A DNA stretch of 36,490 nt from Guillardia theta CCMP2712. Lineage: Eukaryota > Cryptophyceae > Pyrenomonadales > Geminigeraceae. Both the position numbers and the translations under genes were made by a program. Shown in pieces: positions 21,501 to 30,001 of this stretch. How positions within the stretch are numbered: position 1 is the first letter of the stretch; the number at the start of each line of letters is the position of its first letter. The notes under the pieces are model-generated. The model worked only from the letters and a program-made list of their open reading frames with translations. It was not told the DNA's origin and searched no databases. The stretch covers positions 147,259 to 183,748 of the forward strand of contig NW_005434625.1 in assembly GCF_000315625.1 (NCBI RefSeq). Direction: 5' to 3'.

Positions 21501-21523
21501 ATGAGCATGAGCATGAGCATGAG
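21501..21523 (+). repeat. (ATGAGC)n, upstream half of the split start exon
   Basis: Nearly four ATGAGC units, with an in-frame TAG 15 bases upstream of the first ATG. The remaining units are at 29997-30014 on the other side of the element. The last five bases, ATGAG (21519-21523), are one copy of the target duplication. Confidence 0.85.
21519..21523. repeat. Target site duplication, left copy (ATGAG)
   Basis: Five-base duplication matching 29997-30001. The target is itself a repeat, so the length could be off by a unit, but five bases is normal for Ty3-type integrases. Confidence 0.7.
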
Positions 21524-21694
21524 TGTTGTATACACAACCTTGCGTAAGACGTTGAGTTCAGATGATCTTAGGATCTCTGTTTATTAAGCACACACGCTCA
21601 TCAGATCAGCAGCACCACTGCAGGAATCTGCATCGTCATCCTATTTCCCTACGCTACGTCCAAGGGGCGTCCGGTATGAGTCCAGAATACAACA
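21524..21694 (-). repeat. Left LTR (3' LTR of the minus-strand element), complete
   Basis: 171 bp with terminal inverted repeats TGTTGTAT and ATACAACA. Identical by eye to the other two copies where they overlap, which points to recent insertion. Confidence 0.93.
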
Positions 21695-21759
21695 TCGCTC
21701 CCACTGCGAGACGACAAGAAGGTCCACCTGTCGTTGACTTCGCTCAGAAGAATCTTGAG

Positions 21760-24700
21760 TTAAGGATCTGCAGAAGAAGAGGAAGAAGAGCGGCGGGAAG
21801 GTGACGCTTGAGCTAATAAAGAAGATTCAAATTGTTGAATTAAAGCACGAATACCAGATTTCTTGTTGAGTTCAGAAGCTGATTTCCAGGAGTGATCAGC
21901 TGGGTTAGGGTAGCCTTTCCAATGAACAAGATATTGGATACCACGACCACGTTGACGTTTGTCGAGAATTTGTTCCACTTCGTATTCAAGTCCTTGAGCT
22001 GTCGAAAGAGGATCCGGTCGATCGACATGAAGCTCGAAGTTGGGATCACGGTCCTGATGGGGGCGAAGCCACTTGAGGTTGAAGACGCTGTGTTCAAGAT
22101 GACGAAAGCGATCTGTCAGTTCGAGATGAACAGTGTTGTCAGAAACAAAGGAGAGGATCTTGAAGGGACCGATGAAACGAGGACGGAGCTTGGGAAAGCT
22201 GTCGGTGATTGGAATATTCGTCGTTGAGAGCCACACGAGATCGCCGATGTTGAAATTGTGAGGGCGACGGTGTTGGTCAAGGGTCTGTTCAGTTGAACGA
22301 GCCATGTGATCGAGGGCATCGCGAGCTGCTTCCATGTGCACTTGGATGGCTTCGCGAATGTCTTCAGGATCATCAGACGAGTTGGAAAGGGCAGGGAGAG
22401 CCAGTTGAGTTTTGACGTTGCGGCCATAAATAATCTCGAATGGCGCAAGGCCTGTTGAACGTTTGACGGAAGAATTGTAATGCATCTCGAAGAGGGGAAG
22501 AAATCTGTCCCAGTCATGGTTGACGCGATTGGCACAGTAGATGCGAAGAGCTTCAATCAAGACGGAGTTGAGGCGTTCAGGTCGAGCATTGCCTTGAGGA
22601 TAGTAAGGCGAAGAATGCTTGATTTTGACCTGCAAGAGTTCGAAAAGTTTAGTCCAGAAGGCAGAAGAGAAGATTTTTGCATTATCTGAAATGATTTCGT
22701 TGGGAAGGCCTTGGTTGGCGCAGACTTTCGAAACAAAAAGATCGGCAGCTTGTTGAGAGGTGAGAGTCTTCTTGCATGGAGACAGAAAGACACGTCCAGA
22801 AAAGTTGTCAACACAAACGAAGATCGAGTCGTAATGAGAACGAGTAGGCGGGAAGCCGGAAACAACATCGATGGAGATTGTAGCAAAACGATCAGACGGA
22901 GCTGCTTGACTGTGCGACGGGCCCATCTGTGGCTTGCGATAAGATTTGTATTGGATGCAAGATTGACAGGAAAGGATGTAACGTTCGACTTGTTGACGCA
23001 TCGAGGGCCAATAAACAACAGGAACAAGAGCCAAGTATGTTCGAGAGAAGCCGCGGTGACTGTGAAGGTCATGGGCACGGTATAGAACTTCTTTGCGAAC
23101 AGATTGAGGAATACAAATGCGTTGTCGGTGAAGACTATCTGTTAGAATCAGGAGATGATTTTCAATGTGAAAATGCTTGTACGATGGGTTGTTTTGAACT
23201 GCTTGATAGATTGTAGAAAAGTATGAACACGAGGAATATGCTTGGACGATTGCGTCGTGAAGAGATTCGACGAGAGAAGCATTATCAGCAGGAGCATCAA
23301 GAGCAAGGAGATGATGAAAATCTTGATCATCTGAATGTAGGATTGCGTCATCGCGTGGAGGTGCGACGTCGTCGTCGGGGTATTGGCGGCTGAGAGCGTC
23401 AGGGACGACATTATCGGTACCTTTCACGTGCGCGATCTCGACGATAGAGAATTCACTGAGAGTTTCTAACCAGCGGCGAAGACGACCTTTGAGATCCTTT
23501 TGGGTTTGAAAGTACGTGAGAGCCTTGTGATCAGTACGAAGGATGATGGGCTTGCCAAGCAGATAAAATTGGAAGTGAAGAAGCACGTCTTTGATGGCCA
23601 AAAGTTCGCGCTCAGTGGTTTGATAATTTCTTTCTGCATCAGTAAACAGGCGACTGTAGAATCCAATGACTTTCTCTTTGTTGTCAGCGTCGTACTGAAG
23701 AAGAACACCGCCGAGAGCTGTGTTTGAGGCATCGGTGTGAACTTCTGTTCTAAGCGCTGGATCAAAGTGAGAGAGAATTGGGGAGGAGGTTAACCGGTGT
23801 TTGAGAAGATCAAAGGCTTGCTGACACTCGGGAGTCCATTGAAAGACGACATTCTTACGAAGAAGAGCATGAAGAGGAGCAGCAATGTGGGCATAGTTGC
23901 GAATAAAGCGACGGTAATATCCGGAGAGCCCAAGAAATATTTTGATCTCCTTTGCGTTGCTGGGTGGTGGCCAGTCAAGGATCGCGCTGGTCTTACTGGA
24001 TTGAGTCGATATACCATCAGCAGAGATTTGATGACCGAGGAACTCGACACTATCTTGAAAGAGCTTGACTTTTGATTTCTTGAGGTAAACTTGATTCTCG
24101 CGGCAGCGCAGAAGAACGCGACGAAGAGTGTTGAGGTGTTGATCAAACGTGCCGAAATCAAGGATGAGCAAGTCATCAATGTACGGGAATACACTGGTAA
24201 TATCACGAAAGAGAAGAGTAATCCATTCTTGAAAAATATTGCTGGCGTGAATGTAGCCGAATGGAAGATTGCGAAACTGATATTTGCCAAACTTGGTGAT
24301 GATGGCGACATATTTGCGATGATCAGGGGCAACAGGAATTTGCCAAAAACCGCGGAGAAGATCGAGAGCTGAAATCCAAAGTTTGTATTCAGAAGGGTGC
24401 AAGAAACGCTTGGATTTGCGAATGACCTCGGCGACAGATTCTAACATCTCCTCAGGGTTAGGAGTAGGATACCTGGGGTTGCTGTGGACCATGGCATTAA
24501 GTTTTCGCAAGTCAGTGCAAAGACGATAGCTGGAGGGATCTGTAGGAGATCGAGGGTCGTTTTTGCGGCGACTGTAAAGCACGGGGAATCCAAAGGGGCT
24601 GTTGGAAGGTTCGATGATGTTGCGAGATAACAAATATTCCAACGTCTTTTGAAGTTCTTGTTCGAGGAAAAGCGGGAGCCGATAGGGTCGTAGACTGACA

Positions 24701-25533
24701 GGTTTAGCATCAGGTAAAATGTCAATGGTGGCCTGAAATTCACGAGAAATGTTATAATTGGCGGGCAGATCATCGGTAATGACATCAGAAAATTCGTCCA
24801 AAAGTAAAGAAATTGCTTGCTCCTCTGGGGACACATCAGAAGAACGAGCCGGAGAGAAAGAACTGGCTGACGGTGGCGTGGAGGATGAATCAACTTGGAG
24901 AACGCAAAGAAACCAATCGTCCTCATCGTTGTCTTGTTGTTGAGAAGCAAAAACATCGGTCAATGACAGGAAAGTAACTTGCGCAAAGGATTGGGGAGCT
25001 GTAAGAGAATTAAGCGGAACCATTTCACATGTCGGAAGACGCACGAGTTGTTGCTTGTGGGAAGATTCAATCCATACTTCACGGGTTCGGGCACGAAAAA
25101 CAAGTCCATATCGAGTTTGCCACGTCAGGGAAAAAATGCATGTAGATAATGTAGAAGGCAGCACATTGAAATTATCGGTAAAGGAGTGTTTGCCAATTGA
25201 ATAAGTAAGAGAAATAATGCCGAGAGTCTGTAAGTGAACTCCATTGGCGACGCATACAGGGATACGAATAGAGCTGTCAATAGCTGATAAGGGAATATGC
25301 AAACGATCGAGGAGGGCGGTCGAAATAACATCGACAGCAGCACCGCCATCGAGAAGAGCTGTAAAATGATAAGGGTCAGCATCAGGAGAAATAGATGAAC
25401 AAGTCACGGGAAATTTGATGAGATCGGTGACCAGCGATGCTGAATTGTGCAGAACGGAAGGGGACGGAGTTTCAGCTGAGAAGATAAAATGAGAACAAAG
25501 CTGGGGCTCCGTATAAGAAGAAATCATGCTCAT
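21760..25533 (-). CDS. pol: Chromovirus Pol: protease, reverse transcriptase, RNase H, integrase, chromodomain
   Basis: 1257 codons without a break. In order: retropepsin-like LLDGGAAVDVIS (Asp62, with DGG in place of DSG/DTG); reverse transcriptase with LDLLRGFWQIP and catalytic YIDD at 451-454; RNase H with VHTDAS (Asp601), ERELLAI and RTDHKAL; integrase zinc site H821/H826/C856/C859 and acidic residues about Asp889, Asp950, Glu986; the GPF module (RFIGPFKIL); and a C-terminal chromodomain at about 1183-1238 (YEVEQILDKR, YLVHWKGY). A chromodomain after integrase defines chromoviruses and usually directs integration to marked chromatin. Only one stop separates it, in frame, from gag. The frame looks complete. 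Confidence 0.95.
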   Translation of the reverse strand: MSMISSYTEPQLCSHFIFSAETPSPSVLHNSASLVTDLIKFPVTCSSISPDADPYHFTALLDGGAAVDVISTALLDRLHIPLSAIDSSIRIPVCVANGVHLQTLGIISLTYSIGKHSFTDNFNVLPSTLSTCIFSLTWQTRYGLVFRARTREVWIESSHKQQLVRLPTCEMVPLNSLTAPQSFAQVTFLSLTDVFASQQQDNDEDDWFLCVLQVDSSSTPPSASSFSPARSSDVSPEEQAISLLLDEFSDVITDDLPANYNISREFQATIDILPDAKPVSLRPYRLPLFLEQELQKTLEYLLSRNIIEPSNSPFGFPVLYSRRKNDPRSPTDPSSYRLCTDLRKLNAMVHSNPRYPTPNPEEMLESVAEVIRKSKRFLHPSEYKLWISALDLLRGFWQIPVAPDHRKYVAIITKFGKYQFRNLPFGYIHASNIFQEWITLLFRDITSVFPYIDDLLILDFGTFDQHLNTLRRVLLRCRENQVYLKKSKVKLFQDSVEFLGHQISADGISTQSSKTSAILDWPPPSNAKEIKIFLGLSGYYRRFIRNYAHIAAPLHALLRKNVVFQWTPECQQAFDLLKHRLTSSPILSHFDPALRTEVHTDASNTALGGVLLQYDADNKEKVIGFYSRLFTDAERNYQTTERELLAIKDVLLHFQFYLLGKPIILRTDHKALTYFQTQKDLKGRLRRWLETLSEFSIVEIAHVKGTDNVVPDALSRQYPDDDVAPPRDDAILHSDDQDFHHLLALDAPADNASLVESLHDAIVQAYSSCSYFSTIYQAVQNNPSYKHFHIENHLLILTDSLHRQRICIPQSVRKEVLYRAHDLHSHRGFSRTYLALVPVVYWPSMRQQVERYILSCQSCIQYKSYRKPQMGPSHSQAAPSDRFATISIDVVSGFPPTRSHYDSIFVCVDNFSGRVFLSPCKKTLTSQQAADLFVSKVCANQGLPNEIISDNAKIFSSAFWTKLFELLQVKIKHSSPYYPQGNARPERLNSVLIEALRIYCANRVNHDWDRFLPLFEMHYNSSVKRSTGLAPFEIIYGRNVKTQLALPALSNSSDDPEDIREAIQVHMEAARDALDHMARSTEQTLDQHRRPHNFNIGDLVWLSTTNIPITDSFPKLRPRFIGPFKILSFVSDNTVHLELTDRFRHLEHSVFNLKWLRPHQDRDPNFELHVDRPDPLSTAQGLEYEVEQILDKRQRGRGIQYLVHWKGYPNPADHSWKSASELNKKSGIRALIQQFESSLLAQASPSRRSSSSSSADP

Positions 25534-25572
25534 CGTCGAACTGCAATAACCGAGAGCATGACCTGCGGTACC

Positions 25573-27516
25573 CTATTCCTGAGGCGGAGGATCAGCAGGA
25601 GGCTGAGCTCTTGCTGACGAGGACAAAGAGACTGTCCCAGGAGGAGCAGAAGCGGATGCGACTGCAGGGGAATGCGTGACGGGAGAGCCCGGGTTAGGAG
25701 CTGGAGCACCATTCTGAAGGAGAGCCGTGATGGCATTGACGATGGCGGCTTGACTCGCTGGAGGATGGGAGGGCTGTGTCACGGCGGAAGAAGCATTGCG
25801 ATCAGCTTGCTTTTTCTTGCGGCAGTACTTCAACGTGTGTCCAGAACGTTTGCAGTACGTGCAGAAATAATTTGGGGGAGAACCGGAGGGCTGCGCGGGA
25901 GCTGGGGAGGGCTGAACTCCTGGCGTCGACGGAGAGGGTTGAAGGGCACAAATGGGCTGTGGAGCCGGAACCAAAGAAGACGGTTTAACGAAGGCGAAGG
26001 CTTTCTGTGCGAGAAGCGACATCGTGGCAGCTGTAGCAGGATGCATGTGCGCGATGGGGACCATGACGAGTCGAACTTCCGGGTCGAGAAAACCGTTGGC
26101 GAATTGTTGAAGAAGATTGTGCTCTTGAAATACGACAGTTTCAGATTTGTAGAGTAAGAGTTCGTCAACATAACGTTGCGTCCGAAGAGTATAATCAGTG
26201 ATCGATTCGTTGACGCCTTGACAGAGATTGGTCACTTGGTGTTGGAGTTTGGCGATGTGAGCCGCGGGAGGAAATTGCTGCGTGATGAAAAGACAGAATT
26301 CCGACCAAGGAAGAAGAAACCATTCGTCGAGAGGACGATCGTGAGACATGCGTTGAAGAACAGAGTCATCAAGAAATGTCGTTGTATAGTAAACCCAGAG
26401 GTGGCCGGGAATGCGTTGAACAGACAGAGCGCGTCCCATCTGAGAGAGCCAGCTGTGAATGCTTCGAGAATCAGCCTGACCGAGAAAGGGGGTGATGGAC
26501 GTTCTGGGCTGAAATTTCGGGAGTTTGTCACCAGGGAAAGGTTGAGAAGGACGGACGGGCGTGGGCTGAGGAATCAGCGACATGCACGCGTCACGAGAGG
26601 GATTCTGCTGCATGTTAGAAGCACGAATACCTGGCAACGGAGTCATCAGTCGCTCTGGTAAGAGAGAAACTGGAGGTGGAGCTTCGGGAATCGACGAAGG
26701 GTCTGACTCAACCGGGATGACATGCGTCTGCATCAGCCGAGGGCTGGGAGGGGAGGGAGAACTCGCCATGCGCGGAGACGGCTGCGCGCTAGACGGTGCT
26801 GGGAGGGGCTTCAAGCGCTGGATTGCTGCCACAGAGGTTGAAAGGGCGGAAACCAGACGGTCTTGAAGTTCGTAGGATTGAGCAAGTAGACGATCATTGA
26901 ATTCCTGAGATTGCTCAAATTGACGATCCAGCTTGCGTTCAAGTGCTTCTTGACGTTGCTGGGCATCTGCGTTCTGTTGCAGGAGTAAAGCAAAAAGTTG
27001 ACGAAGAGATGGTTCCTTGTCGTTGGTGGCAGGAGAATTTCGACCTGAAGACATCGCAGGGATGGGCTCTGCGGCAGGGGCATTCCGACCCGAAGACATC
27101 GCAGGGATGGGCTCTGCGGCAGGTGCATTCCGACCCGAAGACATCGCAGGGATGGGCTCTGCGGCAGGGGTACGCGGAGAAAAAGCACCAAAAGCGGAAG
27201 GACGGGAAGCATGCGGAGCCGGAGACTCCTGTCCGAAGATAGACGGGGCTGGTACTGGCGTGAAAAAAAATGGGCGAGCACCAGAAGCTGGATGGGAATC
27301 CTGCTGTGGTCGATCTTGCATAATTGAATCATCATCTTTCGTTGCGGAAAAAGGACGGGGGAATTGAAATTGTTGAGCTCCAACATTTGGATGGATCGAA
27401 GTTGAATCAGAGACTTGTTCCGTAGATGTTGGAATCCTTCGTTCACTGGTCTGAGCCTTACGCGATTTTCTCACTTTCAATACTGATAGTTTGCTTGCTT
27501 TCTTTGCTGAAATCAT
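25573..27516 (-). CDS. gag: Chromovirus Gag with CCHC zinc knuckle
   Basis: 647 codons. The N-terminus is basic, then Pro/Ser-rich with three 15-residue repeats (AAEPIPAMSSGRN core, about 118-160). A coiled-coil-like Gln/Glu stretch follows at about 165-235, and then a helical capsid-type region (about 335-510) with WVYYTTTFL and an LxxQxFPP segment. The zinc knuckle CTYCKRSGHTLKYC (552-565) binds RNA. The C-terminus is Pro/Ala/Ser-rich and ends in an amber stop followed by 13 open codons up to the Pol Met. Gag packages element RNA in cytoplasmic particles. Confidence 0.92.
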   Translation of the reverse strand: MISAKKASKLSVLKVRKSRKAQTSERRIPTSTEQVSDSTSIHPNVGAQQFQFPRPFSATKDDDSIMQDRPQQDSHPASGARPFFFTPVPAPSIFGQESPAPHASRPSAFGAFSPRTPAAEPIPAMSSGRNAPAAEPIPAMSSGRNAPAAEPIPAMSSGRNSPATNDKEPSLRQLFALLLQQNADAQQRQEALERKLDRQFEQSQEFNDRLLAQSYELQDRLVSALSTSVAAIQRLKPLPAPSSAQPSPRMASSPSPPSPRLMQTHVIPVESDPSSIPEAPPPVSLLPERLMTPLPGIRASNMQQNPSRDACMSLIPQPTPVRPSQPFPGDKLPKFQPRTSITPFLGQADSRSIHSWLSQMGRALSVQRIPGHLWVYYTTTFLDDSVLQRMSHDRPLDEWFLLPWSEFCLFITQQFPPAAHIAKLQHQVTNLCQGVNESITDYTLRTQRYVDELLLYKSETVVFQEHNLLQQFANGFLDPEVRLVMVPIAHMHPATAATMSLLAQKAFAFVKPSSLVPAPQPICALQPSPSTPGVQPSPAPAQPSGSPPNYFCTYCKRSGHTLKYCRKKKQADRNASSAVTQPSHPPASQAAIVNAITALLQNGAPAPNPGSPVTHSPAVASASAPPGTVSLSSSARAQPPADPPPQE

Positions 27517-27550
27517 CCTTTGAGATTCTGAATCAGTGCTGGAATGTGAA

Positions 27551-27564
27551 CCAATTCGCTACCA
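27551..27564 (-). other. Putative primer binding site
   Basis: Minus-strand TGGTAGCGAATTGG starts two bases after the middle LTR. It begins with TGG, complementary to a tRNA CCA end, as usual for first-strand priming. The priming tRNA is not identified. Confidence 0.6.
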
Positions 27565-27566
27565 TA

Positions 27567-27725
27567 TGTTGTATACACAACCTTGCGTAAGACGTTGAGT
27601 TCAGATGATCTTAGGATCTCTGTTTATTAAGCACACACGCTCATCAGATCAGCAGCACCACTGCAGGAATCTGCATCGTCATCCTATTTCCCTACGCTAC
27701 GTCCAAGGGGCGTCCGGTATGAGTC
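27567..27725 (-). repeat. Middle LTR, missing 12 terminal bases
   Basis: Matches the left LTR from TGTTGTAT to GAGTC; the last 12 bases (plus-strand reading) are gone. GAGTC is shared by the LTR and the gag sequence it joins, so the junction shows 5-bp microhomology. Confidence 0.92.
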
Positions 27726-28857
27726 AGACCCTTCGTCGATTCCCGAAGCTCCACCTCCAGTTTCTCTCTTACCAGAGCGACTGATGACTCCGTTGCCAGG
27801 TATTCGTGCTTCTAACATGCAGCAGAATCCCTCTCGTGACGCGTGCATGTCGCTGATTCCTCAGCCCACGCCCGTCCGTCCTTCTCAACCTTTCCCTGGT
27901 GACAAACTCCCGAAATTTCAGCCCAGAACGTCCATCACCCCCTTTCTCGGTCAGGCTGATTCTCGAAGCATTCACAGCTGGCTCTCTCAGATGGGACGCG
28001 CTCTGTCTGTTCAACGCATTCCCGGCCACCTCTGGGTTTACTATACAACGACATTTCTTGATGACTCTGTTCTTCAACGCATGTCTCACGATCGTCCTCT
28101 CGACGAATGGTTTCTTCTTCCTTGGTCGGAATTCTGTCTTTTCATCACGCAGCAATTTCCTCCCGCGGCTCACATCGCCAAACTCCAACACCAAGTGACC
28201 AATCTCTGTCAAGGCGTCAACGAATCGATCACTGATTATACTCTTCGGACGCAACGTTATGTTGACGAACTCTTACTCTACAAATCTGAAACTGTCGTAT
28301 TTCAAGAGCACAATCTTCTTCAACAATTCGCCAACGGTTTTCTCGACCCGGAAGTTCGACTCGTCATGGTCCCCATCGCGCACATGCATCCTGCTACAGC
28401 TGCCACGATGTCGCTTCTCGCACAGAAAGCCTTCGCCTTCGTTAAACCGTCTTCTTTGGTTCCGGCTCCACAGCCCATTTGTGCCCTTCAACCCTCTCCG
28501 TCGACGCCAGGAGTTCAGCCCTCCCCAGCTCCCGCGCAGCCCTCCGGTTCTCCCCCAAATTATTTCTGCACGTACTGCAAACGTTCTGGACACACGTTGA
28601 AGTACTGCCGCAAGAAAAAGCAAGCTGATCGCAATGCTTCTTCCGCCGTGACACAGCCCTCCCATCCTCCAGCGAGTCAAGCCGCCATCGTCAATGCCAT
28701 CACGGCTCTCCTTCAGAATGGTGCTCCAGCTCCTAACCCGGGCTCTCCCGTCACGCATTCCCCTGCAGTCGCATCCGCTTCTGCTCCTCCTGGGACAGTC
28801 TCTTTGTCCTCGTCAGCAAGAGCTCAGCCTCCTGCTGATCCTCCGCCTCAGGAATAG
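27723..28857 (+). pseudogene. gag: Truncated gag in the inverted arm
   Basis: Plus-strand copy of Gag from about residue 272 to its amber stop, including the CCHC knuckle. It lacks the N-terminal 270 residues; the first Met inside is at 27784. It cannot make a normal Gag but would form the complementary arm of a hairpin with 25573-26707. Confidence 0.9.
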
Positions 28858-28896
28858 GGTACCGCAGGTCATGCTCTCGGTTATTGCAGTTCGACG

Positions 28897-29889
28897 ATGA
28901 GCATGATTTCTTCTTATACGGAGCCCCAGCTTTGTTCTCATTTTATCTTCTCAGCTGAAACTCCGTCCCCTTCCGTTCTGCACAATTCAGCATCGCTGGT
29001 CACCGATCTCATCAAATTTCCCGTGACTTGTTCATCTATTTCTCCTGATGCTGACCCTTATCATTTTACAGCTCTTCTCGATGGCGGTGCTGCTGTCGAT
29101 GTTATTTCGACCGCCCTCCTCGATCGTTTGCATATTCCCTTATCAGCTATTGACAGCTCTATTCGTATCCCTGTATGCGTCGCCAATGGAGTTCACTTAC
29201 AGACTCTCGGCATTATTTCTCTTACTTATTCAATTGGCAAACACTCCTTTACCGATAATTTCAATGTGCTGCCTTCTACATTATCTACATGCATTTTTTC
29301 CCTGACGTGGCAAACTCGATATGGACTTGTTTTTCGTGCCCGAACCCGTGAAGTATGGATTGAATCTTCCCACAAGCAACAACTCGTGCGTCTTCCGACA
29401 TGTGAAATGGTTCCGCTTCATTCTCTTACAGCTCCCCAATCCTTTGCGCAAGTTACTTTCCTGTCATTGACCGATGTTTTTGCTTCTCAACAACAAGACA
29501 ACGATGAGGACGATTGGTTTCTTTGCGTTCTCCAAGTTGATTCATCCTCCACGCCACCGTCAGCCAGTTCTTTCTCTCCGGCTCGTTCTTCTGATGTGTC
29601 CCCAGAGGAGCAAGCAATTTCTTTACTTTTGGACGAATTTTCTGATGTCATTACCGATGATCTGCCCGCCAATTATAACATTTCTCGTGAATTTCAGGCC
29701 ACCATTGACATTTTACCTGATGCTAAACCTGTCAGTCTACGACCCTATCGGCTCCCGCTTTTCCTCGAACAAGAACTTCAAAAGACGTTGGAATATTTGT
29801 TATCTCGCAACATCATCGAACCTTCCAACAGCCCCTTTGGCTTGCGTAAGACGTTGAGTTCAGATGATCTTAGGATCTCTGTTTATTAA
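28897..29889 (+). pseudogene. pol: Truncated pol in the inverted arm, fused to LTR
   Basis: Plus-strand copy of Pol residues 1-315 (protease and the start of reverse transcriptase, to SNSPFG). The frame then runs into LTR sequence for 15 codons and stops at 29889. All catalytic reverse transcriptase residues are missing. One substitution (Asn to His at 29419) relative to the long copy. Confidence 0.9.
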
Positions 29890-29996
29890 GCACACACGCT
29901 CATCAGATCAGCAGCACCACTGCAGGAATCTGCATCGTCATCCTATTTCCCTACGCTACGTCCAAGGGGCGTCCGGTATGAGTCCAGAATACAACA
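29841..29996 (-). repeat. Right LTR, missing 15 bases at the inner end
   Basis: Corresponds to bases 16-171 of the left LTR and keeps the outer ATACAACA end used for integration. Its orientation is the same as the other LTRs, so its normal transcription direction is leftward, away from the membrane-protein gene. A transcript from it would read first through the antisense arm. Confidence 0.92.
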
Positions 29997-30001
29997 ATGA
30001 G
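29997..30001. repeat. Target site duplication, right copy (ATGAG)
   Basis: Matches 21519-21523. It also provides the ATG that can serve as the start codon of the gene to its right. Confidence 0.7.

Larger units (their letters stand above)
21524..29996 (-). mobile_element. Composite Ty3/gypsy chromovirus with a 2.1-kb internal inverted duplication
   Basis: Outer ends are TGTTGTAT and ATACAACA, flanked by ATGAG on both sides (21519-21523 and 29997-30001), as for one integrase-mediated insertion. Minus-strand order: right LTR, antisense gag-pol fragment, middle LTR, PBS, gag, pol, left LTR. Arms 24590-26707 and 27723-29840 are inverted copies separated by about 1015 bp. I noted one difference between the arms (29419 versus 25011, Asn to His in pol); other frames compared were identical. 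Internal junctions have no target duplications and cut the LTRs (15 bases lost at 29841, 12 lost at 27725). This argues for template switching during reverse transcription rather than two insertions. An assembly chimera is the main alternative. Confidence 0.9.

Noticed and set aside
21840-25382. Plus- and minus-strand frames of 60-180 codons inside pol
   Set aside because: They overlap the intact pol frame and carry no domain of their own.
27567-29996. A second, independent chromovirus insertion in opposite orientation
   Set aside because: The inner junctions lack complete LTR ends and target duplications, and the right LTR has the orientation of the main element, not of the inverted gag-pol.
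29841-29996. Right LTR as a new promoter for the membrane-protein gene
   Set aside because: Its sense direction is leftward, away from the gene; only bidirectional activity could drive it, and the sequence does not show this.
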